Below are positions 52,098 to 61,984 of a DNA stretch of 64,000 bases, in pieces. The stretch spans positions 248,001 to 312,000 of the forward strand of contig NZ_MJAO01000002.1 in the NCBI RefSeq assembly GCF_001902635.1, given 5' to 3'. The translations under genes were made by a program, and so were the position numbers. Every line of letters starts with the position of its first letter. Position 1 is the stretch's first letter. Below the pieces are notes generated by a model. That model saw only the letters and a list, made by a program, of their open reading frames with translations. It did no database searches and was not told where the DNA came from. The DNA comes from Serratia marcescens. Lineage in GTDB: Bacteria; Pseudomonadota; Gammaproteobacteria; Enterobacterales; Enterobacteriaceae.

Positions 52098-52116
52098 TTA
52101 AGCTCGGTGCTTAATA
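52098..52116. repeat. Small hairpin ATTAAGC-TCGGT-GCTTAAT
   Basis: A 7-bp perfect stem in the otherwise gene-free gap between the LysR gene and the MFS remnant. Function unknown. Confidence 0.5.
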
Positions 52117-52181
52117 CCACATGCCAGCTGGCACCGGGCTGCGGCGGATAGTTCATAGTTCGCCGGGCAGCCGCTGTTATG

Positions 52182-52379
52182 CGCGGCAACCGCCAGCAAT
52201 ACGCCAAACCCGTAGGAGGAGAAAATGAAGGCCAGGTCGATATTACTCAGGGCAAGGGTTTCTTAATATAAAGGATATAACGGCGTAGGAAAGCCGCTGT
52301 TCAACAAGATAAAAAATAAAGCGATCGTCAACGCCGCCAATAGGTTCAGCTGGCTGCGGTTTGTCTGGTCAGACGTCAT
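52182..52379 (-). pseudogene. Decayed MFS transporter, N-terminal fragment
   Basis: Reading from ATG 52379 gives MTSDQTNRSQLNLLAALTIA, then LFFILLNSGFPTPLYPLY, the first helix of an MFS permease. A TAA stop (52263-52265) follows where a CAA glutamine is expected. The frame continues after it as ETLALSNIDLAFIFSSYGFG and VLLAVAA, the second helix. Similarity then ends near 52182 and the remaining ten helices are missing. So one nonsense change plus a large deletion are visible. The surrounding 52002-52604 region holds no intact gene. Confidence 0.8.
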
Positions 52380-52604
52380 TATGTCACCATCATGGAAAAT
52401 ACCGCTCGTAGCACCCGACCGGATCGTGAACTTTCGCGCTCGCACTTTTTTTCTTATCATTCGGACAGGACGGCGGGATAGCCTGTACACCGGCTTCCAC
52501 CTCACCCATAATGCGTTCACCTCGCCGTACTGCTGGGGTCATATATAACCCTGGCAAAATAGCGACTATGCTCAACAGTAAACGCATCAGACAAGCAGGT
52601 AATA

Positions 52605-53519
52605 ATGGATCCGTTATCCGATATTGTTTCCAGGCTAAAAATCAGCAGCCAGAAAATTGTGACGTTTGACATGCGCGCCAATACCAAGGCGCTGTTTCCC
52701 GACTATTCCGGGATGAAAATTTATATCGCCAAGCGTGGATCTTTTTTCATTAAAATGGCGGGCGATGCAAACAGTTACCCGATTGAACAAGGCGATGTGC
52801 TGATCTTATCCAGCGGGCGCGAATTCAGCATTTTTGATAACCCTAACGCGCCGGCCATCGATATAAGAAAAATTCACGTGATGAAAGACCGCTCCTCCTG
52901 CTTCAGCAACGGCGGGTGCGATTTCTCATTTGTGGGTTGCCGTTTCGTATTTCAGATCAACGATACCTTCCGCTTTATCACCAGCCTGCCCGAACCCATC
53001 GTGATCAAAACGCAGCGGGAGGAGAACGCCGGCATCAAGGATTTCTTGAGCCGTCTCTCGTCGGAGATAGAAAAGCCCGGCCCAGGCAGCGAGCTTATCA
53101 CCGAGCATCTCCTGCAGATCATTTTGACGCAGGCGCTGCGCATGCTGCTCTCTTCCGGCGCGCTCGGCCGCGGCGAGGGCTGGTTTTACGCGATGGCGGA
53201 CAAACACATCGGCCTGGCGCTGACCCGCATACACGACCAACCGGGCAGGAAATGGCGCCTGGACGAGCTCGCCGGCGTGGCCGGCATGTCGCGCACCGCC
53301 TTCACCACCCGGTTTAGAAAGCTGGCCGGCTACAGCGTCAACGAATACATTCGCATCTGGCGTTTTAGCCTGGCCATCGAGCGAATGGTCGCCAATAAGG
53401 AAAAAATATCCCAGATCGCCTTTGACCTGGGATATGAATCGGAGAGCGCCTTCAGCACCGCGTTCAAGAAAAGCATGGGCGCATCGCCAAGGAGTTATAT
53501 CAGCAACCATACCCCCTAA
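52605..53519 (+). CDS. AraC-family regulator
   Basis: 304-residue protein. The N-terminal cupin-like ligand part has IYIAKRGSFFIKMAGDANSYPIEQGDVLILSSGREFSIFDN; the C-terminal double helix-turn-helix is KWRLDELAGVAGMSRTAFTTRFRKLAGYSVNEYIRIWRFSLAIERMVANKEKISQIAFDLGYESESAFSTAFKKSMG. The cupin_6-type N-terminus is common in regulators of short-chain dehydrogenases and aldehyde metabolism. It converges with the aldehyde dehydrogenase/SDR operon, its probable target. Coding sequence is somewhat AT-rich at the 5' end. Confidence 0.88.
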   Translation: MDPLSDIVSRLKISSQKIVTFDMRANTKALFPDYSGMKIYIAKRGSFFIKMAGDANSYPIEQGDVLILSSGREFSIFDNPNAPAIDIRKIHVMKDRSSCFSNGGCDFSFVGCRFVFQINDTFRFITSLPEPIVIKTQREENAGIKDFLSRLSSEIEKPGPGSELITEHLLQIILTQALRMLLSSGALGRGEGWFYAMADKHIGLALTRIHDQPGRKWRLDELAGVAGMSRTAFTTRFRKLAGYSVNEYIRIWRFSLAIERMVANKEKISQIAFDLGYESESAFSTAFKKSMGASPRSYISNHTP

Positions 53520-53558
53520 GCGGCCAAAAGGGGGCACGTCCCTGTGCCGGTCTTTTCC

Positions 53559-55037
53559 TTATTCTGCAAACCAGGCCGCGGGCAGATCCGTCTGCAGCGT
53601 GATGGTTTTTATTTGCGTGTAGGCATTGAGCGTTTCTTTGCAGAACTCGCGGCCGATCCCGCTATTCTTGTAACCACCGAACGCGGTGCCATCGGTAATG
53701 TTCGAGTAGCGGTTGATCCAAACGGACCCGGCTTCCAGCCGATCTGCGGTCGCCAGGGCATTTTTCAGGCTGCGAGTGTAGATCCCCGACGCCAACCCAT
53801 ATTCGCTGTCGTTAGCCTGGGCGATCATCTCGTCGTAGTCTGACCATTTGATCAGCGTCAGCACCGGCCCGAAAATTTCTTCCTGGCAAATGCGCATGCC
53901 ATTTTCCGCGGCAAAAATCGTCGGCTCAATGAAGTAGCCGTGCTCGCAGCCGGCGACGGCGCGGCGTTTGCCGCCGGTCAGCAGGGTGGCGCCCTCCTCG
54001 AGGCCGGTCCGAATATAAGCCAGCACCCGCTCGCCCTGCTTCTCAGAAACCAGGCAGCTGACCCGGGATTGCTCGGCCAACGGTGAACCGACGCGCACCC
54101 GTTCGAAAGCCGTCACCAGTTTGGCGCTGAAACGGTCGTAAATGTCCGCGTGGACGAACAGCCGGGTGCCCGCCAGGCAGGACTGGCCGTTATTGTGGAT
54201 GGCGGCGAAGGTCACGTTGTCCACCACTGCGTCCATGTCTTCGATGTCCGGGAACACAATATTGGGGCTCTTCCCGCCCAGCTCCAGCGTGACGGGCACC
54301 AGCCTCTCCGCGGCGGCCTTGGCGACCAGCTTGCCCACCTCCGTGCTGCCGGTGAATGAAAGCTTGCGCACCTTCCGGTTGCCGGTCAGCGCCGCCCCCG
54401 CCACGCTCCCGAGCCCGGTAATGATGTTGACGACGCCGGCAGGGAAAATGTTGGCGATCATCTTGCCCAGCTCCAGCGTGGAGAGCGAGGCGTTTTCATC
54501 GGCCTTCAGCACCACTGTGTTGCCGGTCACCAGCGCCGGCGCCAGCTTGAACGCCGCCATGATCGCCGGCGCATTCCAGGGGATAATCTGCCCGCAGACG
54601 CCAAGCGGCTCGCGTTTCGCCAGGCTGTAGCCGTCCGCGATGCTTCTGCCGCTGTCTTCGTGCCCCATGACAACCGCGGCGAAATAGCGATAGTGTCTGA
54701 CCGCCGTTTGATAATCGCGGCGCACTTCGCTGATACAGCGGCCCACATCCTGCGCGTCGATTTGCGCCATTCTTTCCAGATCGCTTTCCAGCACATCCGC
54801 CAGCTGTGCTACCAGGCGGGCGCGGGCCTGCTGCCCTAATGCCTTCCAGGCGGGGAAAGCCGCTTCCGCCGCCAACACGGCGCGCTCGACGTCCCGTTCG
54901 TTACAGTAGTGCAAATCCGCCAGGTGCTCCCCGGTCGAGGGGGAAATAATGGGATGAATGTCCGTGCCATCCAGCTCGAATACGCCGTTAATCAGTGGCC
55001 CGTAGGCTTTATCTAATGTCATCTCTGTTCCATTCAT
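53559..55037 (-). CDS. Aldehyde dehydrogenase (betaine-aldehyde-dehydrogenase-like)
   Basis: 492-residue NAD(P)-dependent aldehyde dehydrogenase. The cofactor and active-site motifs are PWNAPAIMAAFKLAPAL, SFTGSTEVGKLVAKAA, base E252 in [12 protein letters not shown] and nucleophile C287 in HNNGQSCLAGTRLFV. The substrate is unknown; it differs from the AldB-type enzyme at 5131. It lies seven bases downstream of an SDR gene on the same strand, so the pair likely oxidises an alcohol to an acid in two steps. A second possible start is the ATG at 55022. Confidence 0.9.
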   Translation of the reverse strand: MNGTEMTLDKAYGPLINGVFELDGTDIHPIISPSTGEHLADLHYCNERDVERAVLAAEAAFPAWKALGQQARARLVAQLADVLESDLERMAQIDAQDVGRCISEVRRDYQTAVRHYRYFAAVVMGHEDSGRSIADGYSLAKREPLGVCGQIIPWNAPAIMAAFKLAPALVTGNTVVLKADENASLSTLELGKMIANIFPAGVVNIITGLGSVAGAALTGNRKVRKLSFTGSTEVGKLVAKAAAERLVPVTLELGGKSPNIVFPDIEDMDAVVDNVTFAAIHNNGQSCLAGTRLFVHADIYDRFSAKLVTAFERVRVGSPLAEQSRVSCLVSEKQGERVLAYIRTGLEEGATLLTGGKRRAVAGCEHGYFIEPTIFAAENGMRICQEEIFGPVLTLIKWSDYDEMIAQANDSEYGLASGIYTRSLKNALATADRLEAGSVWINRYSNITDGTAFGGYKNSGIGREFCKETLNAYTQIKTITLQTDLPAAWFAE

Positions 55038-55044
55038 CGCTAAA

Positions 55045-55794
55045 TTAATGCAAACCGCCGCCGACGATCAGGCTCTCGCCGGTCACCCAACCCGCCTCGT
55101 CCGAGGCGAGATAGGCCACGGCCGGGGCGATATCCTCCGGTGTGCCGATGCGCCCCAGCGGGGTGATGGATTCAATGTGCGTTTTAAAATCGGTATCGAA
55201 AAAGCCGCTGTCATACACGCCTTCCGTGATGACCAAGCCAGGATTGACCGCATTGACCCTGATCTTGCGCCCGCCAAGCTCGTTGGCCAGCGTCTTGGTG
55301 ATCGAATCCACCGCGGCTTTGGAAGCGGTATAAACCAGCGAATTGGCCGGCGTAAACGAGGTCACGCTGGAGCTGATATTGACGATGCTGCCGCCCGATT
55401 CAGGCATGGCAGCGACCGCCGCCTTGCAGCAATAAATCAGCCCTTTGACATTTAAATTGAAGTGCCTTTCATATTCCGCGTCGCTAAATGCTTCCAGGCT
55501 ATTGGTGGCATAAACCCCGGCGTTATTGACCAGCACGTCTAATCGACCATACTGCTCGACAATGTTTTGCATCAGGCCGTTGACTTCGGCCTCAATGCCG
55601 ACATTGGCCTGCAGCGGAAAAGCGACGCCGCCCTGCTCATTGATCTCTTTAACCAACCGGTTGGCATCTTCACGCCCGCGGGAATAGTTAATGAAAACCA
55701 CGGCGCCTTCCGCCGCCAGGCGTTTAGCAATGGCTGCGCCAATTCCCTTTGAACTGCCCGTTACCAGGGCAACTTTATTTTCAAAGCGTTTCAT
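55045..55794 (-). CDS. Short-chain dehydrogenase (FabG-like)
   Basis: 249-residue classical SDR: NKVALVTGSSKGIGAAIAKRLA (TGxxxGxG), LDVLVNNAGVYA (NNAG), the catalytic serine in GSIVNISSSVTSF and YTASKAAVDS (YxxxK), and a C-terminal GWVTGESLIVGGGLH. First gene of the operon with the aldehyde dehydrogenase. It may oxidise the alcohol whose aldehyde the next enzyme removes; the substrate is unknown. Confidence 0.92.
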   Translation of the reverse strand: MKRFENKVALVTGSSKGIGAAIAKRLAAEGAVVFINYSRGREDANRLVKEINEQGGVAFPLQANVGIEAEVNGLMQNIVEQYGRLDVLVNNAGVYATNSLEAFSDAEYERHFNLNVKGLIYCCKAAVAAMPESGGSIVNISSSVTSFTPANSLVYTASKAAVDSITKTLANELGGRKIRVNAVNPGLVITEGVYDSGFFDTDFKTHIESITPLGRIGTPEDIAPAVAYLASDEAGWVTGESLIVGGGLH

Positions 55795-55922
55795 TAGTCA
55801 TTCTCCTCAGTGTCTGTGAAACTCGGGAGAAGATTACGGTAAATGCTCGCCGTGCAGCATAGCGGGGCGAACATAAAACCTTATCGAACGAACAACTTTG
55901 CCCAAAAGAGAATTGACATATT

Positions 55923-56555
55923 TTAGAGTAAACGCGCGGCTAAAATGGCGCAGGCTAATAACAGAATGACGCCACCGAAGCATTTATTGATATAAGTCCC
56001 GATGACCGGACGCCGTTTTATACTCAGCGCGATCTTTCCCGCCAGAAATACCAGGGGAACTTCAATCACAAACATAATAACGATGAGTTCAATGCCTAGT
56101 ATCAGCATCTGCATTCCCGGCCTGCCCGCTTCCACCCGAATAAACTGCGGAATAAACGCCAGCATGAAAATAATGGCCTTGGGGTTAAGCAGGTTGGTCA
56201 GCAATCCTTGCGAATAGAGCCTTTTGCGGCTTTGGCGCTCGCCGTGGCTTTCCAGGCCAATCGCATTTGCCTGGGTAAAAATGCCCAACCCGACCCACAT
56301 GATGTACAACGCGCCGCCAATGACGAAAAGCTGATACAACAGCGGCGAAGAGGCGATCAGCGCCGTGACGCCGGCAATCGCAAGACAGACATGGCATATC
56401 ACTCCGGTGACCGCCCCCAATACGGTAATCAGCCCCGCTTTCGTTCCCTGGCTGACGGCGTTAGACAATGCGCACAGCATATCGGCGCCGGGAATCAGCG
56501 TTAAGACGGCGGCCGAAAGGGCAAATAAACCCAGCGTGGATAATTCGATGACCAT
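55923..56555 (-). CDS. LysE/RhtB-family amino-acid exporter
   Basis: 210-residue membrane protein with about six helices. ALSAAVLTLIPGADMLCALSNAVSQGTKAGLITVLGAVTG is the RhtB signature, and LLNPKAIIFMLAFIPQFI is the second conserved region. Members export amino acids, homoserine lactones or related compounds. The AraC-type gene 67 bases upstream is on the same strand, a common pairing. Confidence 0.92.
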   Translation of the reverse strand: MVIELSTLGLFALSAAVLTLIPGADMLCALSNAVSQGTKAGLITVLGAVTGVICHVCLAIAGVTALIASSPLLYQLFVIGGALYIMWVGLGIFTQANAIGLESHGERQSRKRLYSQGLLTNLLNPKAIIFMLAFIPQFIRVEAGRPGMQMLILGIELIVIMFVIEVPLVFLAGKIALSIKRRPVIGTYINKCFGGVILLLACAILAARLL

Positions 56556-56622
56556 GATTTTCTCGCGTCGTAAATAGGCGCATTGTCGGCCCCTGTCAGT
56601 CGGCGAGATAGAACGATATTGC

Positions 56623-57441
56623 TCATAGGCAGCGATCGCGATAGCCGCGCGGTGTCACGCCGTAACTCGACTTGAACGCCCTACCCAGGTGCGACTGATC
56701 GGCGAACCCGCAGGCGATGGCGATTTCTGCGATGTCTCCGCCACGGGATAGCAAGGCCTTCGCCTGCTGTAGCCGGAGCTGCCGCTGATAGCGGCTCGGC
56801 GACAAGCCGAATGTTGCCGAGAACTGGCGGCAAAGGTGAAACCTGGACAGACCGGCAGCCTGCGCCAGCCTCTCCAGACGCACTTCCCGTGCCGAGTTAT
56901 CGTGCAGATACTCTTTCGCCCTGCACAAGCCCGGCGCGATGCCGGCGCCTGCCAATGGCGCTCGCCGCGGGGAACACACCGCCAGCAGATCCGCCACACA
57001 GTGGCTCCATGCCACCTCCCGGTCAAAATGGCTGGACTGCGCAGTGGTCAATACCGCCGCGGCCTCACACAACCGGTTGGCGAAAGGCGCATGGTTGATG
57101 TGTTTCCCCTTCACTGCCGGCGGCAGAGGTATCTCCATGTTTTCCGCCGCGTCCAGCAGCATCTCGTGACTGGGATAAAACATGAAATAATGGCATCCCT
57201 CTTCGCCCAGCACCGTCCCGGCATGTATCTGCCCCGGCGCAATGAGGCTGACTTGCCCACGGCTGACGATACCGTCGGCATCGCCTTTGGCGCTGTTGTT
57301 ATTGGCGCCGCGCAGGACAACGCCAATCGACCAGGTATCATGCCAATGCACGTCAAATCGATGGTCTGAAAAGTCCGCGACGAGCAGTTCAAGCCCACCC
57401 AATGCGTCAAAACGATGCATAAATGCCGAATTACCCATCAC
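56623..57441 (-). CDS. AraC-family regulator
   Basis: 272-residue regulator with an N-terminal AraC-type cupin domain (LELLVADFSDHRFDVHWHDTWSIGVVLRG, SLIAPGQIHAGTVLGEEGCHYFMFYP) and a C-terminal double helix-turn-helix (VRLERLAQAAGLSRFHLCRQFSATFGLSPSRYQRQLRLQQAKALLSRGGDIAEIAIACGFADQSHLGRAFKSSYGVTP). Probably controls the adjacent RhtB-type exporter in answer to an amino acid. Confidence 0.9.
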   Translation of the reverse strand: MMGNSAFMHRFDALGGLELLVADFSDHRFDVHWHDTWSIGVVLRGANNNSAKGDADGIVSRGQVSLIAPGQIHAGTVLGEEGCHYFMFYPSHEMLLDAAENMEIPLPPAVKGKHINHAPFANRLCEAAAVLTTAQSSHFDREVAWSHCVADLLAVCSPRRAPLAGAGIAPGLCRAKEYLHDNSAREVRLERLAQAAGLSRFHLCRQFSATFGLSPSRYQRQLRLQQAKALLSRGGDIAEIAIACGFADQSHLGRAFKSSYGVTPRGYRDRCL

Positions 57442-57641
57442 CTTTTACCCGATTGCCGGTTATCCACGCCGGCCAAAATAACACACAACGTACGGCGTGA
57501 AAGCCCTTCGTCGTGCCGGTAAACCGCAAAACCTATAGTGCGTAAAGCGGCGCTCGCCGGTTTAGGCTTTGACCAGCTTATCTTTTTAATCAATTAAGCC
57601 AGGGCTAACCCCGCCTTGCTCACCCAATGTTGCGCACTGCC

Positions 57642-57655
57642 GCCGGCATGCCGGC
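57642..57655. repeat. 14-bp palindrome GCCGGCATGCCGGC
   Basis: Perfect self-complementary sequence just beyond the terminator of the molybdo-enzyme operon. No function can be assigned. Confidence 0.4.
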
Positions 57656-57658
57656 AAT

Positions 57659-57690
57659 AAAAAAAGCGGCGATACCCGCGATATCGCCGC
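57659..57690 (-). terminator. Terminator of the molybdo-enzyme operon
   Basis: On the minus strand GCGGCGATA, seven-base loop, TATCGCCGC is followed by seven T residues, about 35 bases after the cytochrome stop codon. Confidence 0.9.
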
Positions 57691-57726
57691 CTTTAACCTG
57701 CACGCCGCCGTGGCGGCCGCGATGCG

Positions 57727-59031
57727 CTACTGCTTGCGCTGCTCCGCCACCTGTTTGGCGGTGACGGTGCCCTGCTTATCGCCGAAGTGGCCGACCACGA
57801 AGTTGGCCACCGCCGCCACTTCTTCGTCGGAATAGGCGCTGCCGAACGCCGGCATCATCTCATGCCGTTCGCCGATGCTGATGCTCGTCCCCTTCAGGAT
57901 GGCCTGCACCACGCTGCGCCCCTGCGGATCGTTCACCGCCGTGCTGCCGACCAGCGACGCGTACTCGCTCTGGCGGCCCGGCCCGTTCCACTGGTGGCAG
58001 CCGCTGCAATCGTTGGCGAACACCCGCCGCCCAAGCGAACTGTCTTGGCCGCCAGGCAGGATCGGGGTGGAAGCCCCCGCGCCCTTCGGCTGCAGATTCA
58101 CCGCCGCAGCGGCGTCGCCGGCGATCGGCTCGATATCGCGCAGGTATTTCACCAGCGCCAGATTATCTTCCGGTGTCAGGAACTGCAGGCTGTTTTCCAC
58201 CGCTTCCGCCATCGGGCCGGCGGCGCTGCTGCGCCCCGGCGCATGACCGGTGGCCAGGTATTGCGACAGCTGCGGGTCACTCCAGCCACCGATGCCGGTC
58301 TGTTTGTCCGGCGTGATATTGGCGGCGAACCAGCCCTGCACCACTTCACCGCTCAGGTGCTTGCTCTGGTTAAGACCGAATCCCAGATTGCGCGGCGTGT
58401 GGCACTCGCCGCAGTGGCCCAGCGCCGTCGCCAGATAGGCGCCGCGGTTCCACTGCTCGTCTTTGCCGAGATCCGGCATGAAGCGCTGCTCGTGGAAGAA
58501 CGCAAGGTTCCAGAATTTCATGCCCCAACGCTGGTTGAACGGGAACGACAGCTCGTTTTGCGGGTTGGCCTGTTTCACCGGCGGCAGGCTGAACAGATAT
58601 TCTTTGATTGCCAGCACGTCGTCGCGGCTCAGCCCGGTGTACGAGGTGTAGGGCATCGCCGGATACAGGTTGCCCTGCGGCCCGATGCCCTCGCGTACCG
58701 CGCGCACGAACTGGTCGTCACTCCAGTTGCCGATGCCGGTTTCCTTGTCGGCGGTGATGTTGGTGCCGTAAATGGTGCCGAACGGCAACTTGAAGGCGAA
58801 GCCGCCCGCATACGGCGTGCCGCCCGGTGCGGTGTGGCACGCCACACAGTCAGCGGCACGCGCTAGGTACTCGCCGCGCGCCAGTTTGTCGGTGATGCCG
58901 GCCGGTGCCCCGGCGATCGGCGCCGCAGGTTCCGCGCCGGTGGGCCGCAGCAACGTGTACAACACGTATCCCCCCGCCAACACCACCACGGCGATAATCA
59001 GCCATAACAGCCCTTTCAAGGCGTTGCTCAT
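57727..59031 (-). CDS. Membrane-anchored tri-haem cytochrome c subunit
   Basis: 434-residue protein with an N-terminal membrane anchor (about 6-27) and three haem-attachment sites: C62VAC65H, C207GEC210H and C342SGC345H. The architecture matches the cytochrome subunit of membrane-bound alcohol, aldehyde and gluconate dehydrogenases, which passes electrons to ubiquinone. It follows the 2Fe-2S and molybdopterin subunit genes in one operon, so it should take electrons from that periplasmic oxidoreductase. The ATG at 59031 starts directly before the anchor. Confidence 0.92.
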   Translation of the reverse strand: MSNALKGLLWLIIAVVVLAGGYVLYTLLRPTGAEPAAPIAGAPAGITDKLARGEYLARAADCVACHTAPGGTPYAGGFAFKLPFGTIYGTNITADKETGIGNWSDDQFVRAVREGIGPQGNLYPAMPYTSYTGLSRDDVLAIKEYLFSLPPVKQANPQNELSFPFNQRWGMKFWNLAFFHEQRFMPDLGKDEQWNRGAYLATALGHCGECHTPRNLGFGLNQSKHLSGEVVQGWFAANITPDKQTGIGGWSDPQLSQYLATGHAPGRSSAAGPMAEAVENSLQFLTPEDNLALVKYLRDIEPIAGDAAAAVNLQPKGAGASTPILPGGQDSSLGRRVFANDCSGCHQWNGPGRQSEYASLVGSTAVNDPQGRSVVQAILKGTSISIGERHEMMPAFGSAYSDEEVAAVANFVVGHFGDKQGTVTAKQVAEQRKQ

Positions 59032-59042
59032 CGCATCTCTCC

Positions 59043-59501
59043 CTAACCCAACGCCTTGGCGGCCTGGTGGATGGCGGCGCGAATGCGCACATAGGTGGCG
59101 CAGCGGCAGACGTTGCCGCCCATCGCCGCGTCGATGTCCGCATCGCTCGGGTTCTTGCTTTGCGCCAGCAGCGCGCTGGCGCTCATGATCTGGCCGGACT
59201 GGCAGTAGCCGCACTGCACCACGTCCAGGTCGAGCCAGGCTGCCTGCACCGCCTTGCCCTCCGGCGTGGCGCCCACGGCTTCGATGGTGGTGATTTTTTT
59301 GCCGACGGCGGCGGAGACCGGCGTCATGCACGAACGCACCGGTACACCGTCCAGATGCACGGTGCAGGCACCGCACATGGCGATGCCGCAACCGAACTTG
59401 GTGCCGGTCAGGCCGGCCTCGTCACGCAGAAACCACAGCAGCGGCATGTGCGGATCGCCCTCGAAGGTCAGCGTCTGCTCGTTTACGGTTAAATGAATCA
59501 T
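59043..59501 (-). CDS. 2Fe-2S subunit of a xanthine-oxidase-family enzyme (IorA-like)
   Basis: 152-residue protein with two [2Fe-2S] clusters. The N-terminal plant-type cluster is C38, C43, C46, C58 ([18 protein letters not shown]); the C-terminal cluster is C97-x2-C100 and C132-x-C134 ([19 protein letters not shown]). It relays electrons from the molybdenum site to the cytochrome. Its ATG overlaps the last base of the molybdopterin subunit gene (ATGA coupling). It has no export signal and probably rides with the Tat-exported large subunit. Confidence 0.94.
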   Translation of the reverse strand: MIHLTVNEQTLTFEGDPHMPLLWFLRDEAGLTGTKFGCGIAMCGACTVHLDGVPVRSCMTPVSAAVGKKITTIEAVGATPEGKAVQAAWLDLDVVQCGYCQSGQIMSASALLAQSKNPSDADIDAAMGGNVCRCATYVRIRAAIHQAAKALG

Positions 59502-61720
59502 CAGGTTCTCTCCTTGTCAGACGCTGGATTCGCGGTGGGATTATGCAGCGGCAGGCTCAGCGAGGTACGCGGCCGCCCGAGCAGCGCCAGCGCGTTGCCG
59601 ACCGCCGGGGCGATGGTCGGTACCCCCAGCTCGCCCACGCCGGTCGGTTTCTCGGTCGAGGGCACGATGATCACCTCGACCTCCGGCATCTCATCGATGC
59701 GCAGCGGGCGAAAATTATTGAAGTTGGACTGTTCGACCACGCCATCTTTCAGCGTGATATTGCCGTACAGCGCCAGGCTTAGCCCGTAGCCGATACCGCC
59801 CTCGATCTGCGCGCGGATCACGTCGGGGTTCACCGCCACGCCGCAGTCCACCGCGCACCACACCTTGTGCACTTTCGGAATGCCGCCTTCGCCGATTGAC
59901 ACTTCAGCCACCTGCGCCACATAGGTATCGAACGCCTTGGCAACGCCCACGCCACGCGCGCGTCCGCCCACCACCTTGGCCCCCTGCCAGTCAGCGGCTT
60001 TGGCTACCGCCCGCAGCACGCCCGCCGCACGCGGCGCTTCGCCCATCAGCGCCAACCGCCCTTCAACCGGATCCTGCCCGGTTTCCTGCAACAGCTGATC
60101 GATAAAGCTCTCCACCGCATGGCCGGTGTGGGTGCTGGCGACCGACCGCAGCGAGGTGGTCGGTACCTTACCGGGCACGATGTGCGCATCGCAGCGGAAG
60201 GCCTCAAAGGTATAGGGCACCTCGCTGGCGCCCTCGACCATCATCAGATCGAGGCCATTGACCACCAGCGCATCCATTGCGCTATGGCGCGTCCAGGAGT
60301 GGCCGACCACGGTATCGGTCCAACCCACCACCTTGCCGCCGCGGATGGCGCCGCGCAGGCGGTGCAGGATCATCGGGCGATACCAGCCATTGCGGATGTC
60401 GTCCTCGCGCGTCCACACCACCTTCACGCCGTGGCCGGGGCCGATGCCCTTGGCCGCCGCCGCCATGTCGGCCGCCAGATCCGGCCCCAGCGTCGGGTTG
60501 CCTAAATCGATGCGGCGGCCGAAGCTGCCGCCGGCCAGAATGGTTTCAATCTGCACCTTGTCCGGCGGCAACTCGAACAGATCGCATAGCTGCTTGTGGT
60601 CGAGCGTTTGGATCTGGCAGCCGTAGCGCGCCTTGACGCTTTCACCGTCCCAAAACAGATAGCCGTCCAGCGGCTCCATCGGCGCGTGGGCGGCATAGGG
60701 AAAGGTGTATTCGGCCTCGATCACCTTGTCGGCCTGGCTTAAGACCTCGTCCGGCTTGCCGTGGATCTTCGCCACCACGCCGGTTTTCTGCGCCACCTGG
60801 CGGAATTCGGCGTAGATCTCCTCGGTGTTGCGCCGTTCGGCCTGCGCGTCGTCCCACGTCACCCGCAGCCGCTCCCGGCCCTGGATCGCCGCCCAGGTGT
60901 TTTTGGCGTAGACCGCCACGCCGGTGGCGATTTGCTTCACCGCCACCACGCCCGGCACCGCCAGCGCCCGTTCGGCGTCGAAGGTCGCCACCTTGCCGCC
61001 GAAACGCGGTGGCTTCTTGATGGTGACGGTCAACATGTCCGGCTCGTGGATATCCTGCGAGAACTGCGCGCTGCCGTTGGTCTTCGCCAGCGAATCGACG
61101 CGGTGCAGGCCGCGCGTTTTGCCGATCAGGGTGAAATTGACCGGATCCTTCAGCGTCAGGCTGGCGGGATCCGGCGGCGGCAGCGTGGCGGCCAGCGCGG
61201 CGAACTCGCCGAAGCCCGCTTCGCGCCCGCTGGCGGCATGGCGGATTTTGCCCGCCTGCACGGTGATTTCCTGCGCCGAGGTTTTCCAGCGCTGCGCGGC
61301 GGCCTGCACCAACAGCGCGCGCGCCATGGCACCCATGCGTCGCATCTGCTCATAGGCATTGGCGACCGAACTGGAACCGCCGGTGCCCTGGAAACCGAAC
61401 GTCAGGTTTTTGTAGACACGGGTGTCTACCGGCGCGGCGACGACCCGCACCTGCGCCCAGTCGGCATCGAGTTCTTCGGCGACCAGCGTCGCCATGCCGG
61501 TATAGACCCCTTGCCCCACTTCGGTGTGCTTGCTGATCACGGTGACGATGCCATCGGCGCCAATCTGGACGAAGGCGTTGGCGTCAAGCGCCGTGCCGGA
61601 GGCCGTCGGGGCGTTTGCGCGCGCCAGCGCGCCGGTGGACGGCAGGTAAGCGCCGATCACCAACGCCCCGGCGCCGACGATAAACCGCCGCCGCGAAAGC
61701 GGGAGTTGCGATATGGTCAT
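59501..61720 (-). CDS. Molybdopterin subunit of a periplasmic xanthine-oxidase-family enzyme (IorB-like)
   Basis: 739-residue catalytic subunit. The N-terminus has a twin-arginine signal ([20 protein letters not shown]), so the enzyme is exported folded with its cofactor. The molybdopterin-binding regions are recognisable ([56 protein letters not shown]), and the catalytic glutamate is E697 in TGVGELGVP. No FAD subunit is encoded; electrons leave through the cytochrome subunit. The substrate may be an aldehyde or an N-heterocycle such as isoquinoline or nicotinate; sequence alone does not decide. Confidence 0.93.
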   Translation of the reverse strand: MTISQLPLSRRRFIVGAGALVIGAYLPSTGALARANAPTASGTALDANAFVQIGADGIVTVISKHTEVGQGVYTGMATLVAEELDADWAQVRVVAAPVDTRVYKNLTFGFQGTGGSSSVANAYEQMRRMGAMARALLVQAAAQRWKTSAQEITVQAGKIRHAASGREAGFGEFAALAATLPPPDPASLTLKDPVNFTLIGKTRGLHRVDSLAKTNGSAQFSQDIHEPDMLTVTIKKPPRFGGKVATFDAERALAVPGVVAVKQIATGVAVYAKNTWAAIQGRERLRVTWDDAQAERRNTEEIYAEFRQVAQKTGVVAKIHGKPDEVLSQADKVIEAEYTFPYAAHAPMEPLDGYLFWDGESVKARYGCQIQTLDHKQLCDLFELPPDKVQIETILAGGSFGRRIDLGNPTLGPDLAADMAAAAKGIGPGHGVKVVWTREDDIRNGWYRPMILHRLRGAIRGGKVVGWTDTVVGHSWTRHSAMDALVVNGLDLMMVEGASEVPYTFEAFRCDAHIVPGKVPTTSLRSVASTHTGHAVESFIDQLLQETGQDPVEGRLALMGEAPRAAGVLRAVAKAADWQGAKVVGGRARGVGVAKAFDTYVAQVAEVSIGEGGIPKVHKVWCAVDCGVAVNPDVIRAQIEGGIGYGLSLALYGNITLKDGVVEQSNFNNFRPLRIDEMPEVEVIIVPSTEKPTGVGELGVPTIAPAVGNALALLGRPRTSLSLPLHNPTANPASDKERT

Positions 61721-61984
61721 TGCTCATGGCTCCAAAAAAGCCGAATGCGTCACTGCGTTCGGCGAAACAGATCTTGTTATGGGAATGAGCTGTCGCGCCC
61801 TACTCATAGCGCAACAGAGCAATAATTAGCGTAGCCTATTATCCAGTAGGCCTAATGTTGAGAAGGGATTTTTCGTTGAGGAATCGTGCGATGTGGGCGC
61901 GGCGCCAGCCTATCGCACTGGCGAGTCTTTAAATTCATTTGTGCTATAAATGAAGCAATTCCAACCTCAATGAGTCTCACCACT

